Shown here: piece by piece, positions 15,989-19,562 of the stretch
How the letters are laid out: each line of letters opens with the position of its first letter
How positions within the stretch are numbered: position 1 is the first letter of the stretch
Source: Bremia lactucae
Taxonomy: Eukaryota > Oomycota > Peronosporomycetes > Peronosporales > Peronosporaceae
Assembly (NCBI RefSeq): GCF_004359215.1
Contig: NW_027152097.1
Coordinates: forward strand, 1-19,562
Length of the DNA stretch: 19,562 nt
Reading direction: 5' to 3'
Made by a program: the position numbers and the translations under genes
The notes under the pieces: generated by a model
What the model saw: the letters and a program-made list of their open reading frames with translations, nothing else
What the model was told of the DNA's origin: nothing
Databases searched by the model: none

Positions 15989-15996
15989 ACATTCCC

Positions 15997-16813
15997 CTTT
16001 ATTTATTATCTAAGTTCTTAATAGCAAAAGGTGTGTTGTGAATTGTACACTTCAACCGAAGTATGCCCCATTACAATTTTATATTCCGTTGCATGGTTGC
16101 TACTCTGGCAAATTGCAGTGCACAATTTCGATTTGGCACAGCCATAAAAAATATGGTTTTCGGCACTTCATATGGTACGGATTCTTTATTCGATCAGGAG
16201 AATGATACTATGAATTCTGTAGGCTCTTATTTCCTCGATTTTTCGTTCCAAGTTGCTTAATTCTTCATGGAAGGTCCTGTCGCTGCGGATGCGCTCTTTG
16301 AGCAATAGTAATCAGGCAGCAAATAATAGGTGGGCGCGAGTGGGCTTTAATATATGCCCCGTCATGATTATTTAGTCCCCTTAAAAGTCTTGGCCCGCAA
16401 ACGCTTGATTACTTACGCCATGAGCTATTTAGTGCTTGTACGTGCGCAAATAGCCCATGCTTTAGTAGGGTTGGCAATTGAGACCGTGAATGAGTCTAGC
16501 TAGTATCATGCATCTTTTTGTGAAGATGCTCAGACTTGGAAAATGATTTTTATGACACTATCGCGTTAGAAGCTCAGCTATTTAAAATGAGACTTGTCGA
16601 ACGCAAATCGTGTATAAGATTTATAAAAAGCCTTCCCATCTGGGAGGTTACCGGCATGACTCTTCCGTCTCGTGGAACAAGACGAGTATATTTTCACCGA
16701 CCTTTCGACGGGCGTGTACACGTCGATAGCGGCGAGTATGCTAACATCATACGTTTCAATTGAGAAATATTAAATAACAATACTCAGATTTGTGACTATT
16801 TTTGAATAACGAC
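15997..16813. other. No gene recognised; possible LTR end
   Basis: Frames of 65 codons (16063-16260) and 75 codons (16536-16763) show no motif I know. tatgccccattaca at 16062-16075 resembles the type A and C LTR ends (GTGCCCCGTTACA) and may be the tip of an eroded LTR, but nothing upstream confirms it. Confidence 0.4.
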
Positions 16814-16815
16814 TA

Positions 16816-18547
16816 CAGTATAACCTGTCTAAATTAATAATGTTGGGACGCCCTTTCCTGATAAATTTAAAAAGTTTAGAATTTTAGACAGGTGTAGTAT
16901 CCCACAGATAAATTAATTATTTCGCTTTTTTGGAGGGATGTGGTTATAAAAGAAAGGCCTCTCCCACAATCCCCAAGAAGAACTCAGCAGCGCATCAACA
17001 ATGCCTCTGGGAGGAGCACGCCACAATGACGGACGATGTCCGTGTGGCTCTCTGCAAACATTACACATAGAATCCCGCACTGATCTAGGCACAGCTTGTC
17101 AATTGACTTCAGGACAAATATCAGCTGGGGGTCAGCCAGGCGACGGTCTCCAGCACGCCGAAGAAGAAGGCAGACCATCTTCGACTTTCAGAAGACAGCA
17201 GTAATGTATTCACTGATGGAATCAGCTCTGCTGGCTTGGTTTAATGCCCATTCGGATCGTATCAGTCTTAGCGGAGACGTTGCCCGTGAACATGCAGAGC
17301 GGATTTTGGACCTTCTTTGTCCAGGACATGAACTATTTCAGCTTTCCAACGGATGGCTGGAATCCTATATAGCTCTGAATGGAATCCGCGCCTATCGCAG
17401 TTCGGAGAGAGCGGCGCGATGGACATGGTTGATGAGGAGGATGCGCTTTCTCCCTTATGCGAGGTCCTCAATTAGTATAAATGGAAGAATATCTACAACA
17501 TGGGTGAGACTGGCTTGTTCTATCGGATGCAGGTAAGCACTCTGCGAAGGACACCAAATTTTGTTATCTGGTGGCTAATGCAACTCTTCTGTTTCAAGCT
17601 GACACTTCGCTTGCAACAGGGAGCTGAAGGGGTGAAAGCAAACAAGGAATAAATGTGACTGTCTACTGCAATGGTGATGGGTCCGACAGAGGCCCCTATG
17701 GATCATTGGCACTACGCCACTTCTCGCTGCTCCCGCCATGTCAATCTCCAGAACCTTGGCTATCAGTATCGCAGCAACAAGAAGGCCTAGATAACACAAA
17801 TTATCATCTTGGAGTGACTGAGGGACTTCGATGGGAGAATGGCAAACCGCAAGGTGCTGCTGATCCTGGACAACTGCAGTGCACACGTCCTGCTTGCTGA
17901 TCTGTCGCAGCGAATCGCAATTCGCAACACGACAATCTACTATATTTCGCCCAACATGACGTCGAAGCTTCAGCCGTGCGACCAGGGTATCCTACGCAAC
18001 CTCAAAGCCTACTAGGCGCAGCTTCTCCCGTATGCTCCTTCAGGATCTCGACAATGGTGTCGTTGAGCCGGCAAAGATAAACATCTTTCATGCTATCTAG
18101 GTGTCAGTCTCAACTTGGTCTAACGATGTCCGCATTGAGACCATCCATAACTGTTACCGGCATTGCAACATCCGGTCAGAACCAGCTGATGCTGCACCAG
18201 TCCTAGAGGAGCAGTGCCTTGACAATGAAGTCATGGTGGAGATGGAACATCAGATTAGACGCTTCAGGTATCCTATCGTGATGAACATCCGCAACCTGCT
18301 AGACTATCCTACCGAGCGGATCACATCATACATTCCAGACGTGGATGAAATCATTGAGGACCACCTCCCGACTCAGCCTGAGGACGAGCAGGAATCGCTG
18401 TCGTAGATGCTCAGAAAGCACTCGAGTTGCTTGAGACAATCTGGCTGCAACAGGATGGCGGCGCGCTGGGTTTTCTCAAGTCCGTACAGCAGATGAAGGA
18501 CAGCGTTGGAGCAATCCGCACAAACCAAATCGCTCAGCCTGACATAC
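16816..18547 (+). mobile_element. pogo/Tigger-like DNA transposon, right end lost
   Basis: Preceded by TA, the left end reads CAGTATAACCTGTCTAAATT. A near-perfect inverted partner ttttagacaggtgtagta lies just inside (16884-16901), a layout typical of Tigger ends. The transposase starts about 185 bases in. At the right the coding region is cut at 18547/18548 by the palindromic LTR unit, so the right terminal repeat is missing from the window. Confidence 0.75.
17001..18547 (+). pseudogene. Tigger/jerky-type transposase (CENP-B HTH + DDE)
   Basis: An ATG at 17001 (MPLGGAR) is one base out of frame with the rest, which reads from 17026: TDDVRVALCKHY, QDKYQLGVSQATVSS and KKKADHLRLSED, the CENP-B-type helix-turn-helix, with stops at 17068, 17086 and 17104. 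Then AERILDLLCPGHELFQLSNG and WLESYIALNGIRAYRS (second HTH). The DDE core follows: YNMGETGLFYRMQ, where the family has Asp in N-x-D-E-T (here Gly); LLILDNCSAH; and SKLQPCDQGILRNLKAY, then a TAG. The C-terminus LDYPTERITSYIPDVDEIIE and an out-of-frame tail to IAQPDIL follow. Two of three catalytic Asp remain. A 66-base insert (17533-17598) with GTAAGC at its left edge may be an intron relic. Confidence 0.85.
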
Positions 18548-19549
18548 TGTAACGGGGCACTACGACTTGAACTGCTTCAGTACAAGTCCATTTCGCACTG
18601 CCTCAGTTGCAAGTGGTGCCCTACATTATTTCACGTACACTAGTACGTGCAGAGGAAGACTTCTCTTTAAGGCAACTAACTTAAAGAGGGTTAAATGAAA
18701 ACTGTATTAATATAAGTAAGTATCTCTTCTATCTATCTTGTAAATGCAAACCTAATTATAATCTAATACTAAACATGCAATTGAAATCTTATCTTATCTG
18801 TCTCTTTCTTTCGTTTACATCTACAGTTGATTTGTGTGCGGGATTAATAGATATAATGGTCTATACCTTTTTATGGATAAGATTTCTGAACATTACTATA
18901 TAAAGTAATATCCTCCAAATATTATCTTCCTTTGAGATAGTATTTAATTAACAACCTTAAAGTGTGATTACATGTATTGATACACCCTTTGCAAGGATTT
19001 ATAAAGTTTTAATAGCTTGTATGGCCCGTCGAGTCGCTAAAACCATTAGTTCAATAGAACTGAGAGACTATGAGTCTAAATATCTTCTTCTGACTTTAGT
19101 AGCGAGGTTTCAACCGGGTTTATTGTTACATAAAATTAACACTTGAATGTTGTTATTTAATATATTATATAAAAGGTAATGAATATTTGGAAAATATTAC
19201 TTTACATAGTAATATTCGGAAAGCTTATCTATTCGTAGATATATACCATTATATCTGCTTGCTTCACGGTCCAGTCAGCGCTGGACCCGCGCGAAGAGAA
19301 AGGCAGATAAGACTTTTATTTCATGTTTTGGATTATTCTATAATTAAGTTAGTATCATATACATAGAAGCAGAAACACTTAATTCCATTAATATAGTTTT
19401 CTTTTAACCGTCTTTAAAGCAAGTGCTATAAAGAGAGTCTTCCTTTGCACACACCAGTGTACGTGAAGTGACGTCAGGCACCACTCGCACTGAGGTAGTG
19501 CGAAGATGACTTTTACTGAAGCAGTACAAGTTGGCAGTGCCCCGTTACA
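18548..19549. repeat. 1-kb palindromic double-LTR unit, copy 2
   Basis: Same architecture and ends as 105-1105: reversed LTR 18548-18994, spacer 18995-19108, forward LTR 19109-19549. By eye, 320-941 and 18763-19385 are identical, while the first 220 bases differ at about one in eight and the last 165 at four positions. It begins exactly at TGTAACGGGG, where the Tigger transposase is cut, and its TGTAAC supplies a TAA stop to that frame. Confidence 0.85.
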
Positions 19550-19562
19550 CTTGGTCGCACTT
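19550..19562 (+). mobile_element. Start of a further chromovirus leader (partial)
   Basis: cttggtcgcactt is identical to the leader following the 5' LTR of element 1 (1106-1118), so another plus-strand copy of the family probably starts here and leaves the window. Confidence 0.65.

Larger units (their letters stand above)
13416..15996 (+). mobile_element. Degenerate MULE (Mutator-like) transposon
   Basis: The FAR1-type transposase gene is enclosed by long, decayed terminal inverted repeats. agccaatcagaagc and following bases at 13495-13533 match the reverse complement of 15877-15915 (about 33 of 39 bases). Further out, attccacc-type motifs occur at both sides. Exact ends and the usual 9-11 bp target duplication could not be fixed. 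Confidence 0.65.

Noticed and set aside
16062..16075. LTR 3' end at tatgccccattaca
   Set aside because: Only 11-14 bases resemble the LTR end and the upstream sequence does not align; kept as a note, not as an LTR feature.
16536..16763. 75-codon plus-strand frame
   Set aside because: Isolated, no known domain, no upstream signals; probably a chance frame.
1..19562. CRISPR array, tRNA or rRNA gene
   Set aside because: No regularly spaced direct repeats with unique spacers and no tRNA- or rRNA-like sequence seen; the repeats present are LTRs, foldbacks and short tandem units.

Overview
This looks like a transposon graveyard from an oomycete nuclear genome of the Phytophthora / downy mildew type. 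I base that on recognising the wording of the retroelement Gag, reverse transcriptase, integrase and chromodomain, the FAR1-type MULE and the Tigger-type transposase; no database was searched. I see no intact host gene, rRNA, tRNA or CRISPR array. Almost everything is mobile DNA, and nearly every gene is broken.

Layout. 1-1105: the 5' end of a minus-strand Ty3/gypsy chromovirus (element 0) lies head to head with the 5' LTR of a plus-strand one, forming a 1-kb palindrome. 665-6565: element 1, a decayed full-length chromovirus: 5' LTR, gag, protease, reverse transcriptase (RNase H deleted), integrase, chromodomain, polypurine tract, 3' LTR. 6682-12812: a composite element 2. It has a different 5' LTR (type B), a gag, the N-terminal part of an integrase, a reverse transcriptase-RNase H block in INVERTED orientation in place of the integrase core, then plus-strand integrase C-terminus and chromodomain, a polypurine tract and a third LTR type (C). 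13.4-16.0 kb: a decayed MULE with a FAR1-like DNA-binding domain, transposase and zinc knuckle. 16.8-18.55 kb: a pogo/Tigger-like element, cut at its right end by a second copy of the 1-kb palindromic LTR unit (18548-19549), after which another chromovirus appears to begin.

Main discovery candidate: both chromoviruses carry, downstream of and overlapping the chromodomain, an extra gene on the OPPOSITE strand. Its predicted protein is recognisably the same in the two elements (a block ending in a WGD motif, followed by a coiled coil), although the DNA has diverged. In element 2 its N-terminal region also contains three 36-bp tandem repeats that keep frame (12 residues each). I do not know its function.

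Other unusual structure: the chromovirus internal regions hold many perfect 8-11 bp stem-loops (18 located by eye in about 4 kb of element 1, roughly 20-fold over a simple random expectation). A 65-bp foldback sits in LTR-B between 8-bp direct repeats. Two snap-back palindromes lie inside the MULE transposase. The two 1-kb LTR units show a sharp step in identity.
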